Notes under the pieces: generated by a model
Told to the model about the DNA's origin: nothing
Seen by the model: the letters and a program-made list of their open reading frames with translations, nothing else
The model's database searches: none
Shown here: positions 32,906-63,754 of the stretch, in pieces
Position numbering within the stretch: the first letter of the stretch is position 1
How the letters are laid out: the number at the start of each line of letters is the position of its first letter
Program-made: the position numbers and the translations under genes
NCBI GenBank assembly: GCA_964019155.1
Contig: OZ025245.1
Span: 9,859,544-9,923,543, forward strand
Reading direction: 5' to 3'
From: Osedax fenrisi
Lineage: Eukaryota; Annelida; Polychaeta; Sabellida; Siboglinidae
Length of the DNA stretch: 64,000 nucleotides

Positions 32906-34131
32906 GTGTTCCTTTAATATAATATAATATTATCATCTACTCATTTGATCATTAGACTAATGATTATGATTATCATACTCAGTAATACTGGCAGTATTAT
33001 AGTAATAACTAATTAGTAATTAAATTACTAATTACATAATTAACTTAGGTTAATCAGTGATTAGGTAATATAATAATGAATCATAAAATGAATCATTATA
33101 TAATTATAATATAATTATTATTATAATCTTACACTTACGAATATCTAATAGTATTATAAATATTATATATTTTATAATATTATATTAAATATAAAATAAA
33201 TATAATATTTTTATAATAATGATCTATACATGAGTCATTCATTGAGTGTAGTAGGGTTATACTCTAATAATCGTTATTATATTAATTATATATGATTTAC
33301 TCAATACCTAATATACAATGTAACATTATATATATTAAAATAGTATAATAAAATATGTCAACACTTAATATATAATGATAAGTTTATAAAATATTATATT
33401 TACTAAATAATTTAAATATTAATAAATAATTAATAAAATAATAATAATTTAAATTATAAAAACTATTTTTACGTTGTATGAAAATTTCAATTATTTATAA
33501 TAAATTTGATTATATAATACCAACATCTAACATATTATTAATATAGTATGGATATCCAAAAGAAAATATAATTAGTATAATAAAATAAAATATAACTTTT
33601 TAAAAATATAATATATTTATTTATTAAACATATTTCATCTCCAATAATATTAGAATTATAAATCGCAGATGGCGATACTTTGATTTAAAATATGATTTGT
33701 TTATCAATGACATGCTTGAGTTAATAAGCCAATAGCAGGGAATATTATAAGAGGGGATTCAAATTTAAATCCCGAATATATCGGATATTATAACTTTTAT
33801 ATAATAATAAGTATCTATCTAAAATAAATATATAATACTAAGTATTATTAATACTTGTATTTCATTTTAGTTATAGTTACTAGGGTTATTAGTATATAAT
33901 GTGACGTTTAAAATAACATTTTAAATTTACTTATTTACAATGATATAATGGATATCAAAAATAATTAATGATATTCAGTCAATATATTATACAGATAAGC
34001 TGTTTTAAATGTCTATACATTAAAAATATAAAAATAATATATATTTATAAAATATACTACTCGATGTATATAGTTTTCAACTATTTATCAAATAAAAGTA
34101 GAAATATATTATATTTAATATAATATTATAA
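32906..34131. other. Extremely AT-rich DNA, nothing seen
   Basis: Long stretches with almost no G or C, no frames over 60 codons, no recognisable repeats beyond AT-rich low complexity. Confidence 0.65.
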
Positions 34132-34560
34132 TAATTTATATAATGTTTTGTATAGATAATTGTAGGTAGGTCTGATCATATTGAAATGAGTAATGTATTT
34201 GTTATGTGTGATATTTATATATGATAGTTCTAAATTATTTTGATATTATCAGAAAATGACTTATATATATATATATATATATAACTCTCTATAGAGAGTT
34301 CATCATCCAATGTGAAAAATTAAGTGTTTTATTATAATTAATTTATATAATGTTTTTTTTGTATAGATCATAGTGGGTAGTTCTAATCATATAGAACGGA
34401 GTAATGCATTTGTTATTTATGATATTATATATAATAGTTCTAGTAAATATTTAAATTCTCAGAAAATCATTATTACATATAACCAAGGACATGTCCTTGA
34501 TATAACTATACGAACTCTAGAGTTCATCATCCAATGTGGAAAATGAAGTGTTTTATGATA
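34132..34560. repeat. Tandem duplication of about 210 bp
   Basis: TTTATATAATGTTTTGTATAG...GAGTTCATCATCCAATGTG...AGTGTTTTAT at 34136-34333 is repeated at 34349-34555 with moderate divergence. The second copy has an insertion around a palindrome (AAGGACATGTCCTTG). Confidence 0.8.
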
Positions 34561-35166
34561 CATTTCAATCCAACAATAATAGGTACATATATAATTCATA
34601 ACCTACATTCAATATTTAATGATGATGTTCTGATTAATTATGATGATATAGGTTAATAAAAGTATTATGTTTTTCGGATGTTATAATTATAAGGAAAATT
34701 ATGATATTGAAAGATTATGTTCTTAAGGTGTAATTAAAAAAAGTGATACTCTGATGGATATCAATGTTGATGGGGTATACTACTATACTACTTTTATTAT
34801 TATATATCGAATCATATTAAAATCTTATTAATTACATTCTTAAGTATATACTATAGGCATATGCCTTATTATTAGAGGCACCGTAACGATTTTGTATATA
34901 GGGGGACCAACCAATCACAATAAATGTTGTGGTAAAAGTGGGGAAGGGGTATATCCCCCCGTCCCCCCCTGTTGCAGCGCCTCTACTTATTATAATAAGA
35001 GCATCATTTTTTTAAATTACACCTTCAGAACATAATCTTTCAATATCATAATTTTCCGGATAATTATAACATCCGAAAAACATAATAATTTTATTAAACT
35101 GTATCATCATAATTAATCAGAACATCATCATTAAATATTGAATGTATTATTTTTGCATTGAAATGT

Positions 35167-35171
<5 letters not shown>
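34556..35171. mobile_element. Long fold-back element, arms about 190 bp
   Basis: The left arm (TGATACATTTCAATCCAA...TTTAATGATGATGTTCTGAT...TTTTTCGGATGTTATAATTAT...GATTATGTTCTTAAGGTG) is matched in reverse complement by the right arm (CACCTTCAGAACATAATC...ATAATTATAACATCCGAAAA...ATTGAAATGTATCA). The arms are about 190 bp each, mostly identical by eye; the spacer includes an hAT-like insertion. There is no coding frame, so this is a non-autonomous element or palindrome that can cruciform. Confidence 0.88.
34873..34985. mobile_element. hAT-like MITE, TAGGGGCGCTG family, copy 4
   Basis: Inserted in reverse orientation in the spacer of the fold-back element. Ends TAGAGGCACCG and CAGCGCCTCTA, with perfect 8-bp target duplication CTTATTAT (34865-34872 and 34986-34993). 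At 113 bp it is shorter than the other copies, having lost its central part. Confidence 0.92.
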
Positions 35172-35204
<33 letters not shown>

Positions 35205-35579
35205 TAGAAAATAATTATATCAATATCTATGGATTTCACCCCATGTGATTTCGCCACATGGATTACAATATAGACTCCAATAGATAACTTATAATATACA
35301 ACTATAGGTATAGGTATACTATATATAGATATACAACCAGGGAGATAAAACTATATGATCTCCCTGATACAACTATATAAATAAATATACAGATTAATTT
35401 CTATAAATAATATATAATATACTAAATAAAATACTAATACCAATATATACTACATAAACACACTTTATTAATGTATCTTTATTGGCTTCTCTTCAACATA
35501 TATTCCATTAAGAGGTTATATAACCTAGTGGATATCCAACTTCATATGTATTAACTTAATACTTATTAACTATACCAAG
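35172..35579. other. AT-rich spacer, nothing seen
   Basis: (AT)n at 35170-35201 followed by AT-rich DNA. A short hairpin around CCCATGTG/CACATGG is present near 35238-35262. Confidence 0.5.
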
Positions 35580-35652
35580 TGGGTTTCCCACTTGATAGAA
35601 AATTAGTTTTTAGAAAACATTTCCGGAAATAGATAGTGGGATACCCCCTTTA
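35580..35652. mobile_element. GGGGGTATCCCACTA-family MITE, short copy
   Basis: GTGGGTTTCCCACTTGATAG at the left and ATAGTGGGATACCCCC at the right form inverted ends; TTTCCGGAAAT lies between. About 70 bp, the shortest copy seen. Confidence 0.65.
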
Positions 35653-38600
35653 AATTCAGAAAACTAGCTTACTTACATACGTGTTACATTTAGAATTACC
35701 TACACTATACTAAATATAATCGACATTGTTTATTCTTTGTTATATATCATATATTTAAAAAAAGAGTATCTCTAACTTAAGTTAAATTTATTAAAAAATA
35801 TTACTATTGGGGTATACCCTATAGTACCTATTGGTTAATCTTAATTGTTGTACTTAAAATATGAAAGTTATGCAAAGGAAACACATTAACACATTAACAT
35901 ATCTAAATATCAGAAATGCATGCTATATATATTCAATATCAAGGTTATCTCATTTTATCTCATATCTAAACTCTAGTCAAATTAATATATAATAATATAT
36001 CTATAATGACAGCGAATATATACACAACTCACAAAGTAGGGTATATATTAAATTATATTAATACTATATTATTTCCTATATAATTTCTACAAATATCTAA
36101 AAATGAATATATTTAAGATTAATTAAGTAGTTTGTATAATGGAATTCATTAAAATATAACTTTAATTAGACAACATTAATTAGCTATATATAAATTATAG
36201 TTATCATTTACAACATAAATAACTCATTCATAATTTATAGTCTAATATAAAACCCCTAGGATAAAACCAAGGACATGTCCTCGATGAATCCATATAGGAA
36301 AATAATGAATCCATACACTAAAACACTCTAGCTCTATCATAGAGCTAGAGAGAAATGTAATTATGTAATAATGATCTATACATTTCTCTCTAGCTCTATG
36401 AGCTCTATGCACTAAAATAATAATAATAATAAAATTAAAATTGTCTGATATAAAACTTTAACATTTTTTAAATATTTTCTTCCCTTTTAATAATTGTTTT
36501 TACTACACTTATACATGAATAATACAGTGTATTCGGAATAGGTATTTAGTTATTAAATTATATAGATTAGCATAATAACTATATAATATAAATAAAATAA
36601 ATGTATAAGTCGTCCTATAATAATTAGTTTATAATAAAATAAATTTATAAGTCGTCCTATAATAATTAGTTTGAAATTTTCTTGTCTGAAATTACTCGAT
36701 ACCATTTGACCTTTAACCCACTTATAAATCAAATATAAAAATCTAAAAAATAAAGATAAAAATTAAATAAAATTTTCCTTATACTATTCTTATCACCTTA
36801 TGGTTTTTATAATATATTATTATAATAAATAGTAATTGAATATTATAATTAGGTTACATATATGTATATAAACGTATTATGAATTTATTTATTTCCTACG
36901 TATTTCAATAATAATTGATTTCATATTTTATTATTATTTAATTTTTGAATAATAATATTAAATAATAATAATATATTTATTATTTATAATTAAATCACAT
37001 TTTATAAATTATTATTATGATATTGGCTAATACTGAATATACATATTTGAATTTTATTAATTATTCTATATAATATTATTTAGATTATAAATACTATTAA
37101 ATATCATTTAATAAATGATTTATCAATCTTAAAGATTATCTTTGAATTTCAACTTGAGACTCAAGTGCAAATTTATGAATAATTTTTAATTTATAATAAT
37201 CATTTTCCAATTTATTTATAAAATAATAATCTATAAGGTAATACAACAATTGTAACAACTTTATAATAAAGAGATATATATTAATAACTCTTTATTATAA
37301 AGTTAAACTTTAAGTTGGTACAATTTTGGTATTCATTCTGAATGATTCTAACATTCACTGTTTAAAAAGTGTTTAAAAATAATATTTTATACATTTATAT
37401 TATAATAAATATGCGAGACCATTTCATAATAGCTAATTGTGAGTGAATAATTAAATTTAGTTTATTGTATAAGACTTTAAGTTTGACTTATAATAAGTAT
37501 TGTATATCAATTTTATATTAAAGTTATCTTATCATCTTTAAATTTACCACACTATATTCATTATGTATATATTATATTTGTATCAACTGGGTATTTAAGA
37601 ATTCAATTATAAATATTTAAATATTCAAATTTAATAATTAAATAATATAAAATAAACTTAATTTAATAAGTCGTCAGAGATTATATAATTAGATATCCTA
37701 GATTATCTCATCCGAAATTACCTTGTACGAGTTTATTTATATTCTATAATAAAAATAATTATATTTAATACAAATTGTAAAGTCCAATTTCCTAAATTCT
37801 CCCACTCATAATATTTAATCATATAATATCTAGTAGAAATTAAAATTATTAATCTATAGTAATAACAAATATTTTGTGAAGAGAAGATATAACACTATAT
37901 AAAGGTATCTACGCAATGTGAATTCATATTAATGCATCTCTCTACTAGCTGTATTATTGAATTCACTTTAATATATTTAGGTTTTGCACTGTTTCTATAC
38001 AACAATGTTTTCAATGCTCTGTTAAATATATGCATTATAAATTAGTTTTTATTTGCCAATAGATATGTATATCATTTAAAACCAACATATCCTATTGCAT
38101 TGTTATATATTAGTAATGAATACATAGTTTTCACCATATAAATATAATTAAAAATATATTATTTTACATTTTAAAGTGTATAGTTTGATATGAATTTAAA
38201 TTATAAACAATACATAGTTCCTATAAATAGTTCCTAGAACTTATATAGGTGGGCCACCTAAGGTGGCGCTGTTTGTTTTGTGTACAACATTGAATTAAAT
38301 GATTTTGCATGAATGTAATATCTATCCTTAGAATAATCTTTGATACTATAATATGGATGTAAAAATACTGATAAAGACTGATAGTAAATAATTAATTTAC
38401 ATATATAAATGGTAGCCAGTAATCTCCGACGAGGTCATTTTGGATGAATTATTAAATTTAGTTTATTTTATATAAATTTGAAAGTAACGTTTTCTTAACT
38501 TCTTCAAATGATTTTCAAAAATACTTATCCGACTTTAGCTTCATACATTCAAATTTATTTATAATATTACAAATGTATTTAAGGTTATTAATCTAAAGTG

Positions 38601-38906
38601 ATCTCAGATTACTTCGCAAGTCCTTCGACATTATTAATTCATTTATTTCAAATTACTTGGTACTATATTATTTGTAACCATATGAAATAGTTAGCATAAT
38701 AGACGAGTTTATGTAGATTTTCGTAAAATAGCTCCCCCCTTTGTAATCAGACTTCTTAATCTATAATATAATTATAAATGTCTTCTAACTTATTAAGTAG
38801 TCGTCATATTTATGTTATGTACACTATTTCATGTATTTACATATGCGTAACCTAAATAATATTCAAATAAATACATATATCTATCCATATATATCCATCT
38901 AACCAA
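35653..38906. other. Extremely AT-rich DNA with decayed fold-backs; no gene
   Basis: No supportable exon. Hairpins: CTCTAGCTCTAT...ATAGAGCTAGAGAG and TACATTTCTCTCTAGCTC near 36325-36405; AACTTTATAATAAAGAG/CTCTTTATTATAAAGTT at 37258-37305. A decayed element with GGTAGCCAGTAATCTC and ...GTAACC ends lies at about 38408-38682 and is related to the fold-back at 31.9 kb. Confidence 0.55.
37910..38115. repeat. Dispersed repeat X, copy 1 (about 200 bp)
   Basis: CTACGCAATGTGA...TTTAGGTTTTGCACTGTTTCTATA...AATGTTTTCAATGCT...AGATATGTATATCATTTAAA...CAACATATCCTATTGC is repeated at 48838-49035 with scattered differences. No inverted ends or frame are evident; the nature of the element is unknown. Confidence 0.8.
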
Positions 38907-39188
38907 ACTGCCTGTGTGGCTCAGTTGGCTAAGACGTTAGACACAAAAGTAGTAGGACACGAGTTCGAGCTTCGTCCGGACCATTAAAATAGGTCTTAAA
39001 ATAATATGTAGAAGTGATCTTATATAATTGTGTATAAATAAATGATCGGCTCTCGTTAAAACTATGAATGCCTTTACATGAGAACTGCTTCGAAGGGACA
39101 TTAGAAGCATATGGTAATAAGTGAAAACTTCATCTAAGTTCCTGGATGGGATGAAAGGATTCCACCAAATAAATTAACAATAACAATA
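38907..39188 (+). mobile_element. tRNA-derived SINE, copy 5
   Basis: Full-length: CTGCCTGTGTGGCTCAGTTGG (A-box region), GAGTTCGAGCTTCGTCCGG (B box), body with GAACTGCTTCGAAGGGAC and TTCCTGGATGGGATGAAAGG, tail AAATAAATTAACAATAACAA. It carries more point changes than copy 3, so it is probably older. Confidence 0.92.
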
Positions 39189-40145
39189 TCTATATAAAAT
39201 ATATATATATACAATCATTAATAATTATTATGACAATAAAAATAACCCATTCATAGTAAATAACCTAACCTAATTAACATGATCTCTATTCAATTCAATT
39301 AAAACCTAAATATAATATTAATGAATTTATATTAAAATAGATATGAATAATAATTAAAACTACTTTTGTTTTATTTAGTTAAAAACTTAATGTTCTAAAT
39401 ATAAATATGTATATATATATATATATATATATTAACTTAAATGTAAACATATACAAACCCTCCCTATCAGATAATGATCTTGAGAACTATACATAGATGT
39501 ATACGCCTCACGAAGGGGGGACACCTCACGACTCTTTCACATGTACGATCGGTTAGTGATATCTTTATCTACGATTCCAGTCACCGGGCGCTACTCTCGA
39601 GTATAATTATATAGTTAAATCTAGTTATCGTTAACATAATGAGGCAACGTGATTGAGGCAGACTGAGTGGTCAGGAATATGGTTCAATTTTATTAACTCA
39701 TAACGAGTAGTTAAATGATATTAAAATATCATTACAATTAATTGTCAAGATGAATTGATTAATTATTATTTAATTTATATCTTTTATAGTTTGTGGGTAT
39801 TTTTGTTATATTTACAGATATTTATCTATTTATCTTTTTGAAAAGGAGCATACGTATGTCCATGGCAACTAGGTATAAATGTAATAACGTATAAAACTAA
39901 AGAAGTAATAATTTATTAATTTAAAAAAACATCTAAAATGTGTGAATATTTAAATAAATTGGATCATCTATTGACATTAGATACTTTTTATTAATCAATA
40001 TATAATTGTAACGGAAAAATAATCAAAATCATCTTACACTAACATTTCTGAAACTTTTAAACCCTAAGCCCCAACCCCACTCACGGCATACTAGTACACA
40101 CTACTAGGTGATTGCGTAATAGCATACGACTACCGCCCCCTACAG
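39189..40145. other. Region upstream of IBA57 exon, no exon identified
   Basis: AT-rich, with a GC-richer patch at 39470-39670. The start codon and mitochondrial targeting exon of IBA57 should lie in or beyond this region, but no ATG exon with a phase-0 donor is convincing here. Confidence 0.5.
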
Positions 40146-59577
<19,432 letters not shown>

Positions 59578-60581
59578 CGCACCCCTGGTGTTAAACTTGA
59601 CCTAGTGATCTACTCTCACCGCTATCAACTGCAACTAGTGATAGGCTTGGTCAACATTGATGCATCTCTATCGGTCCCATCTTTACATTTAAGCCCCGCC
59701 CCCTGCTGACCTATGACCCCACTTGACCACGCATAGTACATCAGTGGTCGCTCTGTATTCACGCCGCAATATACACATTAGCTTGATTTTAATCATTACT
59801 TTACGTATTAGTATGTCATTGTTATATTCATTGTTACACTGCGATGCACACGCGAGCATACATTTACTTAAACTTGATTGAATTGCTCATTTCATGAATA
59901 AACTATTTTATATATTCTTTGTTACATTTTTATATAGATATAGATATTTTATATTTATATATATATTTCATGTTTTCTCTTCTAAACACTGGTAAAATAT
60001 GCAATTATCACGAATAATTACAAACAAATACAATTGATGTCTATTTAATCAATTTACATATCATCAGATGTGGGATAATCCATTATATTTATGAAAATAG
60101 CAGTACATGATGTTATTAATAATTTGATTATTTTGATATATATATCAAAAAAATAATAGTATTGCTATAATGTTATCTGATAATTATTTTCATAGAAATA
60201 GAATAAATAATGATTCCGAGTGAAATACATTTACTTAAAATTATTTTTAAAGTTTTACCAAATAACAAATCAATTTTCCGATCAAATAAATTATAAGTAA
60301 TAATTGTATGTTTCTTATCTCTATGTATTATATAATAAATAGATGTATTTAGTTTATTAAATTTTGAATAATTAAATTAAGTTATTGTTAAATTTGTATA
60401 AAACAATCAATTATTTGTTATATTGTGTTATAAAAGACGCTTTTAATAGTATTTTTAGATTAATTTAATTTATAATTATTTGACAACACTAGAATATATA
60501 TATATATAATAAATTAGTAATATGTAATATCTTTTTGTAGGATGAATTTAATCGGATTTTAACTCGAAACCCTATCCTTAA
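59578..60581. other. IBA57 3' flank and intergenic AT-rich DNA
   Basis: The likely 3' UTR runs to the AATAAA near 59900. Beyond it no feature is seen up to the TTAA-flanked element. Confidence 0.55.
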
Positions 60582-61123
60582 GGGGACGCGATACCATTGA
60601 TTTTTTCGAAAAAAAATTGTAATACTTGACATATTATCTTTTATGTGGTGTTTAAATTATATTCATTTTGTTCATATTATATTATTTGTACCTGTATATT
60701 CATATATTATATTTGAAACTTGATTTACTCAGAATAATTATTTGTGACCAATCATGCTGACATTAACCTTTGTAAAATTTAATATTTTTTCTTCATTTTT
60801 TCAATATAACTAGATAAAACCTGTAAGATTAAAGTTATTTGTCAAAATTAAAAAATATTTATTTAAAAAATTTTAATTAGCAATTTAGTTGGAAAATTAA
60901 ATTTTTTTATCAGATATTTCAATTATTTTTTTTTAGAAACGCATAACATAAAGATGTGTAAACATCTATAAATTTCAACATATAATATAAAAATATGGAA
61001 TATTATTAATAGATTCAAAAAAAAAAAAAAAAAAAAGTGAACATTTTTTGAGTTAATAGATTTCTAAAAATAGCATTTTTTCGTATATTTTACATGTAAA
61101 CCAAACGATGGTATCGCGTCCCA
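60582..61123. mobile_element. piggyBac-like MITE, TTAA target (GGGACGCGATACCAT)
   Basis: TTAA at 60578-60581 and 61124-61127 flank ends GGGGACGCGATACCAT and ATGGTATCGCGTCCCA, inverted except at the first base. The interior is AT-rich and non-coding. Together with the element at 50.0 kb it shows two TTAA-type families in 11 kb. Confidence 0.88.
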
Positions 61124-61577
61124 TTAATAAGAATAATGTCTAATTATGAATCAGTTTATCCATATCTTGTAATTAACATTACTTAACTATATTCAAAACT
61201 AGAGAATGAATATAATCTAAGTTTTAAAATTATCCAAATAGTATACATGATGCATTATTAATTATAAATATAATCTATAATATAAGCGTTTTAATAGATA
61301 ATATCACCTAATGAAACTTTCTACGAAATAAACAATTCATAACGAAAAAAGACACGTAGTATAGGAATATATTTATTAGATTAAAGACGTAATGAAGTAT
61401 AAATATGTAGATAGGGTTATAGGTGAATCAATGTGACTAGACAAGATACAGTTGATGTTAAAGTTCACCGGATACTGATGATAGGTGGTGATACACTGCA
61501 CAATTTAGCCATTATATGGAAATATGTGACAATCTACCACTAGATGGAGATATAGAATAATCCATAGAAATCCACCA
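61124..61577. other. CIB 3' flank
   Basis: Convergent intergenic region. On the minus strand an AATAAA lies at 61377-61372, about 200 bases after the CIB stop. ATCTCCATCTAGTGG of the CIB stop region is repeated once at 61535-61550. Confidence 0.6.
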
Positions 61578-61739
61578 CTAGATGGAGATACGGAACAGTT
61601 CACCGAAGTTTGCGGATTTCTCGACGATACGTTCGAACTCGGGGTACGAGAGTTTCTTGTCCCCATCCAAGTCTGCCTCCTGTAATATCTGCTCAGCTAC
61701 CAGCTTGATCTCCTCCGTGTTTAGGGAACCCAATGTTAA
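61578..61739 (-). CDS. CIB-like exon 2
   Basis: 54 codons including TAG; begins LTLGSLNTEEIKLVAEQILQ, then EADLDGDKKLSYPEFERIVE, and ends FGELFRISI. The 105-codon frame on the opposite strand (61582-61899) is its antisense shadow. The acceptor is preceded by a tandem repeat of ACTACTACTAGCGCCACC type. Confidence 0.93.
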   Translation of the reverse strand, partial: LTLGSLNTEEIKLVAEQILQEADLDGDKKLSYPEFERIVEKSANFGELFRISI

Positions 61740-63754
61740 CTGTGTAGTGGTGGTGGCGCTAGTAGTAGTGATGCTAGGTGTAGAGGTAGCGCTAGTAGTA
61801 GTGGTGGAGCTAGGAGTAGAGGTTATAGTTGTGATGGTATTTGTTATTATAGCGGTAGAAGTACAGGAAAGATTATTTAAAGAAACATATAATAAATGAG
61901 AACTTTTATTTAATTTTAAAATACAATTGATTACAATTGATATTATTAAAAATCTTATTATTTACTAAATAAAATACTTATAATTAAACATCAATATTCA
62001 TATTCATGTTCGACAATCTAATCAGATAAACTAGTTTGAATCATGTATAATACGAAAATATAATATTACAATCCATTTCGACAAATTGAATCGAGTATGA
62101 TAATATATTTTGCATTCAAGTATGAATATCTAATCTGATAAACAAATTCGACAATCAAGTATGATAATTTAATTCAATAGGAAAGGAAAAAAATCTAATC
62201 TAGTATGACAATCAGGTATACTAAGACAATCTAATTTTGTAATTAAGTACGAGAAATTAAATCAAGTATGAAAATCTAGTTTGCAGTCAATTTCGAAAAT
62301 ATAATCCTATAAACAAGTTTGATAATCTAGTACGATAAATAGAATTTGAATAATTGGCGCCAATCTAGGATGTTTCAGATATTTCGAAACATACATTTTG
62401 GATGATTCAGTTATTTCGAAGCAGGAATTTTGGCACATTAAGATCACTACTGGTATACTTTACTAGTATATTGTGTGGCACTACCCATAGTTTGACAGGT
62501 TGGATTTTTATATGTTTAAAAAATTTAAAAGACTAGGTTTTTGAGTTTTTGTTTATATTTGTTGTTTATCAATACGTACACAAGTCGATTATGTATAAGA
62601 TTATTATGTGACAACATTTGTTTATTAATTTTAATAAATAATCTATTTTATTAAAAGTTATATTTATTATTATATTAATATTAGATGTAAATTACATCAT
62701 GTAATCGATTCATACTATAATAGGATAACAGTCACGAACGGTGAATTGAAAATGCGAATACGAGCGAGTGGGGTCAAAAGGGGGTGGAGCTTAGACGCAA
62801 AATAAGTTGTAAACAGTAGTATATACATAGTCACATACAAATACAGTATATAAATAGTACATATAATTAATATCAGTTAATAGAATTTCAATACGAATGT
62901 AAAACACACGAGTATTACTATGCATAACTACTATATATCTATATAGCATAGCGTATTCACACGTGTAGTACTACGCCTAAATACACTGTACAATTATTTT
63001 AAAAAATTATTAAAAATATACACATACAGTGTATCTAAAAATAACTCAGGCATTAGATAATCCGGTGAGCGTCTAAGCTTCGCCCCTTTTGACCCCGCTC
63101 GCTCGCATTTTCAATTCGCCGTTCGTGGATCTCCCCCCTATAATAGATCATAAAATGATATTAAAATATAAAGGAATTATATGAAATTATTTATTAACAG
63201 AATAGAAACACCTACATACCATCAACAAAAAACAACTATAGTTATTTTTTGAAACCCACCTCGTATATAAAAACCTACCCCGTATATTCACAATTTTTAC
63301 GGTGTTTAGAAATACTGTCACAGCCCAACAATGGCAGTACACAACGAATACTGACCAATACGGTCAAGTCGTAGATGTCGTCGTAACCGATGACGCCATC
63401 CTGATCGACGTCGTAGATACGGAAAGCGTAGATACACTTCACGTGAAACGGAGCCCTGCGTCCGAACACCGAGAATAGGTCTAGCATCTCGTCGAAACTC
63501 AGCGTCCTGTTACCGTCGCCGCTGAACGCTCGCAACAACAGCGCCCCTAGCGGATTGTTGGCGAACTGAGCGGACTCGCGGAGTGTCGTACAATGGACGC
63601 GGTCGGTGACTGAGAATGGGGGCTCCGTGTCGAATGCTTTCTGGAGCGATTTGTACAGGCGATGTACACGGTTGATCTCGGAGCGAGAGAGGAACGTTAC
63701 TTCCATACATGTCTTCATCTTCGACTCACTCAGACTAGATTTACTCGAACCCAT
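61578..63754 (-). CDS. CIB-family (calcium and integrin-binding) EF-hand protein, 2 exons
   Basis: Exons 63754-63356 (133 codons) and 61739-61578 (53 codons plus TAG), phase 0, donor TTG|GTCAGT and acceptor CACTACACAG. 186 residues, as in the family. CIB proteins are small myristoylated EF-hand proteins that bind integrin tails, kinases and, in hair cells, the mechanotransduction channel. Seen here: N-terminal MGSSKSS (myristoylation motif, Gly2); FLSRSEINRVHRLY; ANNPLG...LRAFSGD and RTLSFDEMLDLFSVF (degenerate EF1-EF2 region); EF3 loop 115-126 DVDQDGVIGYDD; EF4 loop 156-167 DLDGDKKLSYPE; hydrophobic C-terminal tail ending FGELFRISI. EF3 has Asp in its last position as in all CIBs. In EF4 the usual Gly at position six is Lys, which may weaken calcium binding. 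The extended first exon past the donor (SIRCVLPLL...) is intronic. The exact paralogue (CIB1/2/3/4) is not assigned. Confidence 0.93.
61740..61862. repeat. Minisatellite at the CIB intron acceptor
   Basis: GGTGGCGCTAGTAGTAGTG, GGTAGCGCTAGTAGTAGTGG and GGAGCTAGGAGTAGAGG are diverged tandem units, about 40 bp each, that end directly at the acceptor of CIB exon 2. Confidence 0.8.
61863..62723. other. CIB intron, AT-rich with degenerate repeats
   Basis: Between 62000 and 62345 a motif like ATTTCGACAAATTGAATC / AGTATGATAATCTAAT recurs many times in decayed form (an old tandem repeat of about 30-40 bp). Nothing else is seen. Confidence 0.6.
62724..63137. mobile_element. MITE in the CIB intron, 60-bp inverted ends
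   Basis: CACGAACGGTGAATTGAAAATGCGA and GAGCGAGTGGGGTCAAAAGG, then GCTTAGACGC on the left are matched in reverse complement on the right by GCGTCTAAGC, CCTTTTGACCCCGCTCGCTC and TCGCATTTTCAATTCGCCGTTCGTG. Flanking 9-mers CTATAATAG are identical (62715-62723 and 63138-63146). The 8-9-bp duplication suggests hAT. No transposase frame. Confidence 0.9.
63356..63754 (-). CDS. CIB-like exon 1
   Basis: ATG at 63754-63752 follows a short 5' leader without an in-frame upstream ATG that fits better; the product starts MGSS, as expected for a myristoylated family. Ends GATATCTACGACTTGACCGTATTG-type coding (DIYDLTVL) before GTCAGT. The next exon's LTLGSLNTEEI restores the family's LT-x-x-(E/S)L-x-x-EE segment. 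Confidence 0.93.

Noticed and set aside
61582..61899. 105-codon plus-strand frame
   Set aside because: Antisense shadow of CIB exon 2 followed by translated repeat.
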